Below, one piece after another: positions 21,460 to 32,959 of a stretch of DNA of 64,000 bases. The notes beneath the pieces were generated by a model, which did not search any database, was not told the DNA's origin, and was given only the letters and a program-made list of their open reading frames with translations. The position numbers and the translations under genes were made by a program. Source of the stretch: Pleurotus djamor (Eukaryota > Basidiomycota > Agaricomycetes > Agaricales > Pleurotaceae); assembly GCA_029747585.1 (NCBI GenBank), contig JAPEVF010000015.1:62001-126000 (forward strand). The letters are read 5' to 3'. Numbering within the stretch: the first letter of the stretch is position 1; each line of letters opens with the position of its first letter.

Positions 21460-22772
21460 TTATTCCAAGTTATCCAACCGTATTCCACCAACGCTCACGT
21501 ACTCGTTCTCTGGCCCATGACTCCCCATGATGCAGATTTGGACTTCTCTTGCCGACCATGTCCCGAGATTAATTGGGATGGGCTCGAAGGGAGAGGAAGA
21601 TGGCTTGGGGGTGAGAAGAGTCCGGTCCAATGCAGTGCCCTTATCCCGTACGCGAAGTGTTCTCAGAGCTTGCGACGCAAGAATAGATTGATAACCAAAG
21701 GGTACTCCACGAACTTTCCGGTGGGCAGTGTTCACCAACGTACAGTGAAGCTGTTGATGCGATGCAGTCAAAATGCTGAAAGCTTCCCATGTCGCTATCT
21801 TTGACTCACTTTCAGAGGACGAGAGTCCACGATGAACCCTTGTCTTTTGAACGTTTGATGGATCAAGTCTAATTTGCAACCAAGTATGACGAAAGACGGC
21901 CATCAAAATTGTAGCATGGACTGACCGCTCACTTGTACCAACTTGGCCAAATCTTCGATTTCCGAGGAGTGATATTGGTCTTCTATCATCGCTGATTTTT
22001 TCCCGGAGAGGACGCTCACGTCAGGACCAACCCATAAAACGTTGGCACCGCCGTTCTTCTCAGGCTTCAGTATATCCAGCGTGGTCAGTGGGATACGCAA
22101 TGGCTGAAAGGTCGACTGGGAAGGTGTTTGACTTTGTTGCACTCCATCTGGGTTGAGAATACCAAGAATTTGGGGCTTGAGTGATTTCAATAGATCGAGG
22201 GCATCTTGGACAGGCCGTTTATCCTCCGTATCTGCATCATTTGGTCCCCGAAGCGACATGACGCCGAGGGTGAAATGCAGCCTCCGAGGATCGACCACAA
22301 TCCCTTTCTCCAAGCCATCAATGGGTGGGTCATTGTCGAGAAGTGCATCTGTGAACTTGGCAACGCGCTGACGGAGAATGGAGTGCGTTCCCTATTCAAA
22401 ACAGCAGTCTTAGCCACGACGAAATCAAAGATAAGACATCAAACGTGCCAGAGGAATCGCAAGAACTGCACAAGGGCCACATAATGAGCGACGCGAGCAT
22501 AGAAAGATCAGGAAACGGCCACACAGTGTGTCGGTCTCGGGGCAGGAGTTCGTGGATTCCCAAAGCCTCTGCCTCGACCCCTTCCGCGACCACCTCGAAA
22601 CCCATTGTTCGACGCGTTTCCAGGCGTGCTCGGACCTAATTGAGCTCAATCGGACGCATATATACCTGTGAAATCCAATCTACTCACCGTGTCCGTCCCC
22701 AGACGCTTGAAACGAGTAGCCACGGCCGCGAAACCCACCTCGGAGCCCACGAGCACCCAAATGCGCGTCCAT
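21460..22772 (-). CDS. AKAP7/ASCC1-like 2H phosphoesterase with Arg/Gly-rich N-terminus
   Basis: Starts at ATG 22772. The first about 70 residues are Gly/Arg-rich (GLRGGFRGRGYS, then RGGRGRGRGRGFGNP), an RGG-like nucleic-acid-binding tract. The AKAP7-NLS/2'-5' RNA-ligase-like domain follows: PTHFLAIPL, LRQRVAKFTDALLDNDPPID, VDPRRLHFTLGVMSL (first HxT), a 90-residue insert, HQTFKRQGFIVD, LHCTLVNTAHRK (second HxT) and FEPIPINLGTWSAREVQICIMG. Two HxT motifs are the catalytic pair of the 2H superfamily, which acts on 2',3'-cyclic or 2'-5' RNA linkages; ASCC1 in animals works with an alkylation-repair complex. It lacks an obvious KH domain, unlike ASCC1. The intron 22392-22448 needs a GC donor to stay in frame (CTG|GCACGT). 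Confidence 0.8.
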
Positions 22773-23076
22773 TGGGTCGTTTACGATGATAAATTCAAGC
22801 GATACGCGTTGCGAATGATATATTCGGCGAAAGGTCAATTAGGTAGGAAAGTAAAGAGTCTCCAGATACAAGCGCCTGCACCGATAACCACCATGAACCC
22901 AATACAACTTGAACTATAATCGAGTATAAGTAATATAGGTATTCTCCGCACTAAAAGTATACGTCTAAGTAGAATGTCTTCATAACCATTTAGTGGTACG
23001 TTGATATGTCCTTTAATCCTGCTGCACCATCGCATGCTTGAACTCATGGGGTAGTATGTGCTTGAGATGTGGACCA
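22773..23076. other. Intergenic spacer
   Basis: About 300 nt, promoter of the AKAP7-like gene and 3' flank of the next minus-strand gene. AT-rich tract at 22915-22960; nothing else seen. Confidence 0.35.
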
Positions 23077-23484
23077 TCACAGCGAACCGTTTGACGGTAT
23101 ACACGAGCCCATTGACTGGGAAAGCGTGCCAAAGGCAGCTTCGAAGTCCTTCCCGTTTGCGGAAGGAGGCTTAGACGAACGGGATGACGACGGAAGCGAA
23201 GATGATTGTGGGTTCGATGGTGAGGGCGAAGATGATGATGATGTTAGGCGTGAGGTGAAAACCCGTAATGAAGTTTTCGATTGTTTTGACTGTTGCTTCG
23301 GAGCAGGGCTCGACGAAGTCAACGCGCTTGGTCCAGGTCCAAAACCGTATGTGGTTTGGAGGGAACCAAAGGCTGCAGAGTAGTCCTTCTTAAGCGTGGA
23401 CGACTGCAATGGAGCTACGCTCGATGTTGAAGGTGTAGCAGAGTGGATCGAAGCGTTCGAAGGGTAGGTCGAAGTCGAGAACAT
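23077..23484 (-). CDS. Small Ser-rich protein with duplicated KD[YF]xAAFG motif
   Basis: From ATG 23484 the frame encodes 135 residues; it remains open to 23556, so 24 more residues are possible. Composition is dominated by Ser, Thr and Pro, suggesting disorder. Two copies of one motif stand out: KKDYSAAFGSLQTTYGFG near residue 33 and GKDFEAAFGTLSQSMG near residue 115, separated by a Lys/Ser-rich linker. The C-terminal copy is followed by only about ten residues. I have an impression of similar motif-containing hypothetical proteins in other mushrooms but no name for them. No signal peptide or membrane segment. Function unknown. Confidence 0.5.
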   Translation of the reverse strand: MFSTSTYPSNASIHSATPSTSSVAPLQSSTLKKDYSAAFGSLQTTYGFGPGPSALTSSSPAPKQQSKQSKTSLRVFTSRLTSSSSSPSPSNPQSSSLPSSSRSSKPPSANGKDFEAAFGTLSQSMGSCIPSNGSL

Positions 23485-23873
23485 CTTCGCAAATGTGTAG
23501 GTGGCTTGAAAAGTGCTTGGTATCGATGGAATGTCGAATCCCCGTCCATCTTGCACAACCTATATATTCGCAAACGATCACTATAGATAGGATGCAAAGT
23601 TTTGAGAACTGCGGCACCGCAAATCGCAGTCATGGTTGATCACTAGGCGCCACCGATGAGCCAGGAATCAACAGATTGCGGAGCAACCTGCAAAGGATGA
23701 GCAAGAACATACCAGCGAATGACTCACATCATGGACCCCATGGTGTTTCGGGGGGTAAGACGAGTCATTGTGATGGAGCTATTCTTAGCCGAGCACGCAA
23801 AACCCGTGCATGGGAGCATTATCTAAAATTTGTGTATTGCGGTGAAGACGGACTACTGCACAAGACACCCTTC

Positions 23874-25365
23874 TCATAGGCCTAGCTCATCGGCGAAGGG
23901 GAGAGCCGAAACATCTCCCAAAGCAACGTACGTGGGTTTGGAAGCAATCAGTGTCGAAGCCAACTAGTGATATTTGTCAAGAGATGATCACGAGCGAAAA
24001 CATCAAGTACACACCTTCGAAACAGCCGAAGCGTTCACTTTGTCCAACGAAGCAAACGTAGCATCAAGAGAAGCCTCTGAACCACTCAGGATCTAAGGAG
24101 CATTTTAGTTGATTGATTGTGGAACATCAAGAAAAGATACTTACCTTAGAACCAACCAAGGCAGCAAGACCATCCCGACTCTCAACGGAGCTAGCTGCAG
24201 AAAATTTAGCCTTCGCAATAGCCTTGGTCAAATCCTCCGCCTTAAGGCCTCCTGCGCTTGTCACGTCCTTCAGAGCCTTGACAGCGACTTTGCCCGCCTC
24301 AGTAACTCCGGCAGCGGTGTTGCCCTGGATGAGAAGACCGAAGAGTGCGGCATCGGAATAAGGGAGGTAGACCGACTGGACGGTAGTACCTTCGGGGATG
24401 GCTGTAGCAATGGGTGAAAGACCCTTCGACCATTTCACAGACGAGGCGGGTGACAGATGAGCGGCAAGCGTAGCCAACTCTGGCGAAGGGGTACCAGCTA
24501 CGCCAAAGCCTACGAAGACAGTTTGAGGACCAAGGTGCGACTCCAACCGGGTTTCACCACCGAAATACTTCGTTGAAGAGGTGGCAAGAGGCGTGCTGGA
24601 AGCGGAAATGTTGGCAAGTGATTTCTCAACCAATTTGGCGAGTGTGGCCTGTTCTATACCAGAGCCAATGACAGCAATGTTGCCCTTGGAGAAGGCCGAT
24701 GCAGCGAAGGCTTTGATGTCAGCGGCAGTGATGTTATTGTGAGGGGAGGCAAATAGGGATGAACCAAGGCCGGAACGGAAAGCAAGCGCATGAGCGAGGT
24801 CAATAGCATGCACTGACGGGTCGGCAGTAGCTTCTATCGACTCTCCCTCGACAACCGGAGCAACGTACTCCTCAAACTCGTGTCGGGTGAATTTGCCGGA
24901 GGTCAGGAACGATGAGAGGACATCAACAAAAAACTCCCTAACACAAAGTCAGTAAATGCGACAAGGAACAATACTGAAACGACTAACTCGTCACCACGAA
25001 GGAATTCCGCCGTCAAAGCGATATGCTCTCTTGAGTGCGATGCGGAAAGCACACCTCCGTATAGCTCACTCTCCCGAACAGTCCCGAGCGCCGTTCTTTT
25101 CGATGTGCTCTGCACCATTGTCAGCGGTCATATCCATCATAAATATTCAATCATAACTCACCTTGAAAGCAAAGTTTTTCAACGCGTGTGCAAGACCAGG
25201 CTTGGTTTCATAACGACTCCCGGCCTTGACCAAAACCGTGACCGCAGAAGTTGGCTGACTTGGGTCAACGGCAGCAACCTTGAAGCCAGCGGAGTCGACA
25301 ACGGTGGCGAATGTGCGCGCCAGGCGCGAGACGTTGCGCGCGGCCGACGCTTTTGAAGCAAGCAT
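23874..25365 (-). CDS. QCR2: Cytochrome bc1 complex core protein 2, mitochondrial
   Basis: Starts at ATG 25365 with a basic, acid-free presequence (MLASKASAARNVSRLARTFA) typical of mitochondrial import. The chain then reads FKVAAVDPSQPTSAVTVLVKAGSRYE...LAHALKNFAFK, then STSKRTALGTVRESELYGGVL and HSREHIALTAEFLR, and a long exon 24127-24900 with LFASPHNNITAADIKAFA and the GLGSSLFA region. The last exon ends ALPFADELGL at 23874. It belongs to the M16/MPP-like fold; core protein 2 keeps the fold but lacks the zinc-protease HxxEH, and no such motif is visible here. It is a structural subunit of respiratory complex III in the inner membrane. Three or more introns; about 450 residues, close to the usual size. 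Confidence 0.9.
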
Positions 25366-26118
25366 GACGAGGGTTGCGACTGACGATGTGCAGAAAGTTA
25401 GGTACTTTATTGCTCTAACTCCGACTCTTGGGCGGACCACTCATATTCCGGGCATTTCCGTTGCGAGACTGATCGTGGGAACGACTCGGTTTCTGACTGT
25501 GGGTACCTCCTTTCCCACGGTCTTCCTTACTTCCTCGCAGGTTGAACTTACCTCCTAAAAGGATGTCAAAGCGGGCGGGAATGAAGGCAGCTGAAGTCGG
25601 CACTGCCGCACATTTTNCTTCGTTTTTTTTCTTCGTGAAAGGATCGAAAACATAGTCCTGCGTAGCGAACGCCCGGGAATAACCATTTTACAATTAAAAT
25701 TATTCTTGGTTCCCACTGGGCCGTCTAATAATTACGCGTGGCGCGAACACGTATAAGTAATAGCTTATCACAACAATAACCTTCGTCGGCTTGATACTGT
25801 GTCATTCAGCCTTGAAACGCGAATGCCGAAGAGCTTGAGGGGAACTAGGCTCATCCCTTTTGTATTGTAGACCGTCAACGTGTAACACGTTTTACCAAAT
25901 GCAGCTGTGGATGTGGTAAGAACTTCCAAGACAAACACACGCACCCGTTTCTATGAAGTTCCCCATTATGACATTCTCAGCGCCTAAGCCGTATCATATA
26001 CCGGCACTTGCAATCAGACCAGTTTTTTCAAAACCCCATTGCTGCGCACCCGCAACCTACGCCATACGCCAACAACCGTGTTCAACAATAACCTACGACA
26101 CCGTACCCTAGCAACCAG
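25366..26118. other. QCR2 upstream region
   Basis: Holds the QCR2 promoter and the 3' flank of the methyltransferase gene. A T-rich tract with one N lies at 25612-25635. No gene is supported on either strand. Confidence 0.4.
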
Positions 26119-27451
26119 CTACATACGCTCCGCGCACACGACATGCAACCGACCGACAATACCCTTGCGGGTCCTGAGCTCCTCCTCGACCCCAGCGCAC
26201 ACCCTTCGCAGCTCCGCCACCTCCCCTTCCCCCTGCCATACCTCCATCAAAATGGGCTTGACCGATTCCACGTACGTGCGGTAAGCCTTCCTGAATGACT
26301 TTCCGATCCGAACCATGACGGGGTCATTCACCCACGGACCAACGGGCACATAAAGGCTAATAGCATCGATGTTCACGAACAAACCTGAACGTGTCAAGTA
26401 GTCAGGCACGTTGGGGGCTAGGTTTGCTATCCCGCGCCCACGATCGAGGGCGATACGCAGCATTTCGAAGAAACGGCAGATGTTGGGGATGTGCGATTCG
26501 GGGGAAATGCCGTAGGCTGGGTGGATGGCTGGAGTGCGGAGCCATTCCGCAGAGAGGAATAAACCTTCGGGACGCAAGACTCGTCCAACTTCACGTAAGA
26601 CCTCGTTGAAGTCGTGAACCTGAGCGAAGGGGGAACGAGCGGGTTCAGAGGATATGGCGGTAGGAGATGTGAAGGAAAACAAGAACATACAGCCATGGAA
26701 ATGCTTCGGGCGTGGATGACATCCACGGTCCCATCGTCCCAAGCGAACCGTTCGTTGATATCCCGCACTTCGAAGTCTACGTTTTCATGGGGATACATTG
26801 TCGCGATGGGGACTTTGGAGAGTGAGGTAAAGTAAGGTCTCGGTAAGCCCTCAAATGAACGATCGTGACTCACCAATGTCTAGCCCAACGACATGGGCAT
26901 GAGGGAATTCCTCTCCCATTTCCATGACCCTGTAAATCCTCGAAACTTAAGCTTCAGTTGAACATAACGAGAGGAAAGGAGGAACCATTTTCCGGTACCA
27001 GAACCGAGGTCTACAACTCGGCGCTGGCGATCAGGAAGATCGGCCAAAGCTCGTCGAACGGGGCCATAATAGTTAGCTCCTAGTAAAAACTTGACGATGT
27101 TGTGTTGTACGTCAAGTCTCTGTGTACAAAAACAAAGTGATGGATCAGACGAGATAGGACATTCTTGCCGAGGCTTTCATAACGGCTACTCACCTTTTGC
27201 TCCGGCGTGTCCACTGGTAGTGGATATGGCGAAGCACCATGGGAATGGAAGAGTCTTCCGTTGCGTTCACAGAAGTACAACGGAATCTCTGACTGGGTCA
27301 CCTCGACCAGGTTGTCTGACTCGAGGTGGTCGTCGTCATCATCCTCTGTCCCTTCTGCCCAGCGAAGATTAGGTTCAACAGTCCAGTTTTGGTAATCAAA
27401 AGAGGAAGCAAAACCTTGAAGCCCCCTTGCACTGAAAGTGTTGGTAGGCAT
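26119..27451 (-). CDS. SAM-dependent class I methyltransferase
   Basis: Starts at ATG 27451 (PTNTFSARGLQGFASSFD). The N-terminal part has an acidic run (EGTEDDDDDHLESD). Conserved sequence begins at RLDVQHNIVKFLLG and YYGPVRRAL. Motif I is VVDLGSGTGKW (SAM-binding loop). Motif II is HVVGLDI, then VDFEVRDINERFAWDDGTVDVIHARSISMAV and VLREVGRVLRPEGLFLSAEW (motif III region). The architecture matches fungal LaeA/UMTA-like stand-alone methyltransferases, many found next to secondary-metabolite genes, although no synthase gene is present here. At least four introns. Substrate cannot be read from sequence. Probably cytosolic, as no targeting peptide is seen. Confidence 0.82.
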
Positions 27452-28623
27452 GGTGAAAATGGTGATAGTTCTTGCAAGCTGCGGTCGACTGTGTTAATAT
27501 ATGGGTCCTTGTGGGCAATATATAAGTTGCGGAGTTGGTTTTCAGGTTTAATGACCTGTTAGGGATCAAGCCAGGGCACACGGCTCGATCCTGTGAAGGT
27601 GAGATCCTCACAACGTGGCCTTGGACTTCCATCAGGACCTCACCTTTGATTGTTTGGCGTGGGGTGCTAGATGGCACTTGATTCGGCGACTGAAAAGTAT
27701 GGCAGGATCGCGGTAGGTATAGGCGGAATTAGTGAGGTGGCTGAAGATTGGATTTCTTGGAATGCTAGGAGTCTCCTGGCGTCGAGTCGATATCCATTCC
27801 ACCGGAACCTTCAGTCCAAGGGAAGGGATTTCTGCGCAGATTCGTGCATGTTAGATGAAGAAGGCGACCAGACTTCAATCTCCGTTGATAAAGTGATGCA
27901 TCCTGTGTCCATTCCGGACAACCGTGCCCGAGAAGGAAGGAGTGCTTTTGGAGATAAAAAGTAGCTGTTACACCAATTTTAGATCGAGATGCACTCTGAG
28001 TCGGGATCCGATATATCCTGCACGCGTTCCTTTTGACGCAACAGGAAGCATAAGTGGACGCGAGGGTCTGCCGGAAGTCTAGTTACAAGGGAAAAGAGCC
28101 CGCATGTCAGTTGTAGGAGTTGATGCGGCGCGAGGACGGCGTCGTGAGTACCACTTGCATCATCGAAGACGGTGAACTCAGGAATTTCATAGTCAGCCAG
28201 GCGCGTAACACAAAAGGGAGCAGACGAAAAGCACTCCGACATCTAGCGTGATAGGAACCCGTTCTATTTTTTTTTTGGCCAGAGGCTGAGATTCTGCTGA
28301 GATATCCCCGATATCAGAGGAGCTGGAGAAGTTTGGCATTTCGTGGCACTGGACGTGGACCGTGGAATCGCCGGTGGTAAGCTTTTTGGAATTCCAAAGA
28401 AGACATTGTTTCGCCCCGGCTCCCCCAGCAAACATCGACGACGACGATCAAGAGGAGTTGTTGGCGTTCACATTGGGGAAAGTTGGGGTCCGAGGAGGAT
28501 GTATTGTTGCAATGTTTGGGCACGTGTGGGTCACATGATGTATTATTAGGTCGCGTCCACAATATTTGGCTATCAACATCAACAACTTGTCCCGAACCGT
28601 CACGGTGACTCGCCGTGGCCACC
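27452..28623. other. Intergenic; possible small minus-strand gene at 27979-28242
   Basis: Upstream region shared by the methyltransferase (minus) and the DNA polymerase (plus). A minus frame of 87 codons (27979-28242) has no family features. Just upstream another minus frame runs into a tract of nine A (on the minus strand) near 28267. I cannot support a gene, but if one exists these two frames would be its parts. Confidence 0.35.
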
Positions 28624-31600
28624 ATGCAGGCCGCAGAGCTCGAAGAGTTCTACGCAGAACAGGCGGCTCGAATGAACGCACCTGACGATGGTCTCGAAGA
28701 TCATATCGCCCGGCTCCTTTCCACAAGCACTAGGTAAGCCTGAAGATGTTTCTCTCTGAGACCATATCGATCGTAACGTGTATGGCAGTTCCAGTAATAG
28801 GAAAGTCTGGAAAGAACCCCAAGACACANTCTTCCAGGGCCGTTGGATCCTCGCATCTTGCTGCATCCAATCAACTTGCCGACACTAGCAAATATGACAA
28901 CCGGAGGCTGTGAGCAAATTTGTGCAATCCGTTGAACCAACTCACTGAAGAGGATCAAAGCGAAAAGCGAAAGCAAGCCATGGCTGATAGTGAGGCCCCT
29001 TCGAAGCGTCGGAAGAGCTCTAGCGTCGAGGGCGACGGCGTTTCTCCGTCTTCCACTCCAATGTACGCCTGTTATGCCACATACGCTTAGTCCATCCGCG
29101 TGAAGATGATGCTGATGAGATTCTTGACAGACTAAATTCTGGATCATCGGGGATAAAGCCAGCGTCTCCCCAGGGGACCGTGACATCGAGGGGTAAATCC
29201 TTCCCTATGCAGGAAGAATCCAGCATCTCCGCCAGATCTAATCCAACTGTTTGGGAAGATCTTCGCGCGAATTCGACCGATGATATCAGCATGTAAGTCA
29301 TGCATGCGCTTCTTGAGTCAACGGATGGTATCAACGAGGGGTCCATACAGGTTCACGGAGCCGTCCAGGATTTCCCCTGACGCAGCTGCACGCGCTCAAG
29401 GTCCGGGCAAGTCCACTGCTCAGAAAGCGTCAGTGAACAAGGACAGAAAGAGGGAACCAAAAAAGACTCTACAATACGTACAGCTCCAGGGCAAGTCGTC
29501 CTCAAACTTGGTGGGGGAAACAGATTTCGTCCCTTCGTCGCCTATCGAAGATCTCAGCGGTTACTCGTCTCCACCTCTGCGAGCGGCCGACAAACCAGCT
29601 CCACCCAAGGCAGGGAATGTGCAGCCTACCATCCCTCTTCAGGGTGCGACGAAGCGCGTGTCCAACCACGCTCCCGCTATCAAAGCAGAAAAATCAATGA
29701 AACTGGATACCAAGGTGCCTCATACGGCCGGTGTCTCACGCGCCAAGTCGTCCAAGTTCCGCATTCCATCTCCTGCGCTTTCTACGGCGAGCCCGTGTGA
29801 AAGCGAAATTTCTACTGGTCCCGTGGCTCCAATCGCTGGTCCTTCCAAGAAGAACACGTCCAAGACAAAGGTATCGCCGACAGCGGATAAATCCAGAACA
29901 AAGAAGAAACCGATAAAACTCACTCCCTACGAGTTCGCCCTTTCCCTTCAGGATCAGGGTCCTGATGGACAGGGTACCTTCAAAGGGAAAGGGAAGAAAA
30001 CGCAGTACTTGGAAGGGAAGGTTTTCCTCTATGTAGGAACTGATATGAATTACGCAAGCGAGTCCACTCGTGGCCGAATGAAAATTGTGGGTCATCTCCA
30101 CTGTATCTTGAAATCACGGAGTCTTTCTTTCTGATCGTGCATTCCGTAGATTGTCGAGCATGGTGGAGGCTTGGTACCCGCGTACGATGCGAGTAAAGTG
30201 ACCCATGTTGTGACCGATGCTACAAAACACCACTTGCTCAGAGCATTGGGTATGAAAACATGGGCAGAGGTTCCAAAAAAGCTACCAATCGTCAAGTGGT
30301 CCTGGGTGCTTGCCGGCGCGACGAGGAAGCGGCGCAGTGAAATACAGGACAGGACGGTGTATGAGATTGAGCTCGATGACATGTATGCCCATTGCGCCTT
30401 TCCTGACACTGTCGATTTCTACGCGGACAACCGTCAGAGGTGGAAGGAACGCAATGAATCCAAGGCCAATGTTAAAAGAGAGGACAAAGGACGAGGGCTC
30501 AAGCAAGAAGGAACGCGTAACGAACCAATCGTAATTGAGTATGTTTACGACCTGTTATGTTCCCAACGATCGGTCACTTACGTCCACGTGTGTGTGACTT
30601 GCCCTCCATTCTTAGTCAAGATGATACACCCAACGAAGTCGGCGCCCCGGCGGATGTCCAAGCGCTAGCCCCATCCACGTCTCATGCTCCCTTGCGCAAC
30701 GCAAGCGTCCCCCCAGACGACCACAGTGATGCTGTCCCGGGCTCTGACGGCGATGGACAAGAAATCGACCCGTTGGCCGAGTTTTACGCCCTAGCTAGGG
30801 CTGACCGCGCTCAACAAGCTCTCTTGGTGTGCAGCTTCTTTCCTACTAATTTTACTGATTTTCTCACCGTTCCAAAGCTTTCCTCCGGGGACGAAGGCTT
30901 CCGGGAGGAGGATGACGACGACGAAAGCGATCCAGGAACTGAGGACGAACGGCCCAAGGCAGCTCTCCGTCGAGGACCTGCTAGAGTACGTTTGAACTCA
31001 CCAGAGGATCCTTCCACCTCACTTACCGGCTCATCCCATAGGGTTTCACTTGCGACCGCAAGGAGCGTCAATTGACTACGAGCCCAAATCAAGACGTCGT
31101 CGACAAGGTACTTTCCGCCGACCACCGTTTGCTTCAACGACTGACCTACCTCCCGGAACAGCTCCAGGAATTGGCCGACCTTCACAAAGCCAAGCCAGGA
31201 AAAGAGGATCAATGGAGGGCTTACAGCTACGGCAAATGTGCGTTGGTCTCCCCGTCAAAGCTCGCTTCTCCTAATGTCTTCGTCACCAGGTCTCAGGGCT
31301 CTACGCAACTACCCCACCCGCATCAAATCCTTCAGCGAAGCTCGTTCTATCCCTGGTGTGGGCGAGAAGACAGCACGTAAGGTGCGTTGCTGTCGTTACC
31401 TCCCAACCCACCATGATGGCTTACCACGACGTAGATAATGGAAATCATCGAAACAGGCGAACTACGCAGGATTGCGTACGAGCGCACTGAGGACGTAGAG
31501 ACCACACGTTTGTTCCAAGGAGTCTATGGTGTTGGTATGTGCTCTGTTCATTGTCCGCAGGGACTTCCCTTCGACGCCGTCGGTTTATAGGTCAAAGCAC

Positions 31601-32725
31601 CGCGTACAAGTGGTACGCCAATGGATGCCGCACTCTCCAAGACCTCAAAGATGGCAAAGGCGGCGTGAAGCTGTCTACCGCCCAGAAGATTGGCCTAGAA
31701 TACTATGACGGTCCGTTCCCTTCCCACCACCCCCGTTGGCTCTTCTGAGTCGATCACATCTAGATATCAACTCTCGTATGCCCCGTGAAGAAGCCAAAGC
31801 TATATTTGAAACGATCAAACCCATTGGTTGGCTCTTCTTATGTCCTCTTCATATCCTATTTGCTTAATCCTTCTTTAGTTCTCAGCATCGATCCCGATTT
31901 GTTTGTCGAGATCATGGGAAGCTACCGAAGGTCCGTCTACATGCTTGTTGCTCTGTCCTGCATATATTAATCGAACCTCGTTGTAGAGGGAAGGCTACGT
32001 GTGGTGATATCGATATCCTCATTACGAGAGATGATGCAGATGGAAAAACACACGCTGGTGAGTTAATCTGGTGCTTACGGCACGCTCGTCTAACTTGGAC
32101 GTGTTCTTAGGAGTCTTACCGCTACTATTGAATAAACTGCACAAAGCCGGTATCATTACTGAACACCTTGCCCTCCCTGAAGAGGATGATGAACTGGAAG
32201 GCATTTACCGCGGTCTCTGTCGTCTTCCCGTCCCTGCTTCTCGTCGACGTCGTATCGACTTCCTCACTGTTCCATGGCGTGCTCGTGGTGCCGCCCTGTT
32301 GTATTATACTGTAAGTCATACTCCAGCCCTCTCTCTATCAAGTACGATCACTGATTCAATGTCCAGGGCGATGACATCGTACGTTCACTTGCCAATTATC
32401 ATGACGCAGTTCTTCCTGACAACAATAATGATACTACAACAGTTCAATCGAGCTATGCGGTATAAGGCCGGTAAAATGGGGTACTCTCTGAATCAAAAGG
32501 GATTGTTTTCAGGCGTTGTTCGCGACCCTCGCAATCGCCAAGTCAAGACGAACCCGGGTAAGTGTTCCGTCTTATCTTACTGTATCCTTCCTCCATGCAC
32601 AATAACCAAATCAGACTAATCCTAACTTGTCCATAGGAACCTTGGTCGCCTCCGAAACGGAAGAAGAGATTTTCCGGATCTTGAATGTACCGTGGCAAGA
32701 GCCCCATGAACGCATTCGAGGGTAA
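28624..32725 (+). CDS. POL4: Family X DNA polymerase, lambda/Pol4 type
   Basis: A gene of many exons starting at ATG 28624 (QAAELEEFYAEQAARMN). About 300 residues of Ser/Pro/Lys-rich linker lead to a BRCT domain (GKVFLYVGTDMNYAS, GGGLVPAYDASKVTHVVTDA, LPIVKWSWVLA). After an acidic linker come the polymerase segments: VVDKVLSADHRLLQRL, a helix-hairpin-helix RSIPGVGEKTARK, RLFQGVYGVG followed by STAYKWYANGCRTLQDL, then the catalytic palm GSYRRGKATCGDIDILITRD (two metal Asp in DID) and RRIDFLTVP (third Asp). It ends MRYKAGKMGYSLNQKGLF and ILNVPWQEPHERIRG at 32725. The enzyme fills gaps in non-homologous end joining and base-excision repair in the nucleus. The BRCT and lyase/HhH parts argue for lambda rather than beta. 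An N lies in exon 2 at 28830. Confidence 0.9.
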
Positions 32726-32959
32726 TTAATTCCGAAAGCGATCATTACGATACGTTCATGGATATGTTGTACCTATACACGCTAGGTCGTCCTTGTTGTG
32801 TGGATCATTGTATTTATATCGCTCATTTCGCATGCCATTCGTCTCTGCTTTCCAACATATCGCTTTTCAGCGGTCAGGTAAGTAACACCGTGTGATTACA
32901 CCTACTCTGTTTTATAGCAGTCGCCATAATCACTTTCATAAATGGTGCATGAAGTCTAT

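Noticed and set aside
28262..28272. A-tract that could hide a frameshift in a minus-strand gene
   Set aside because: Neither flanking frame resembles a known protein, so there is no reason to join them.
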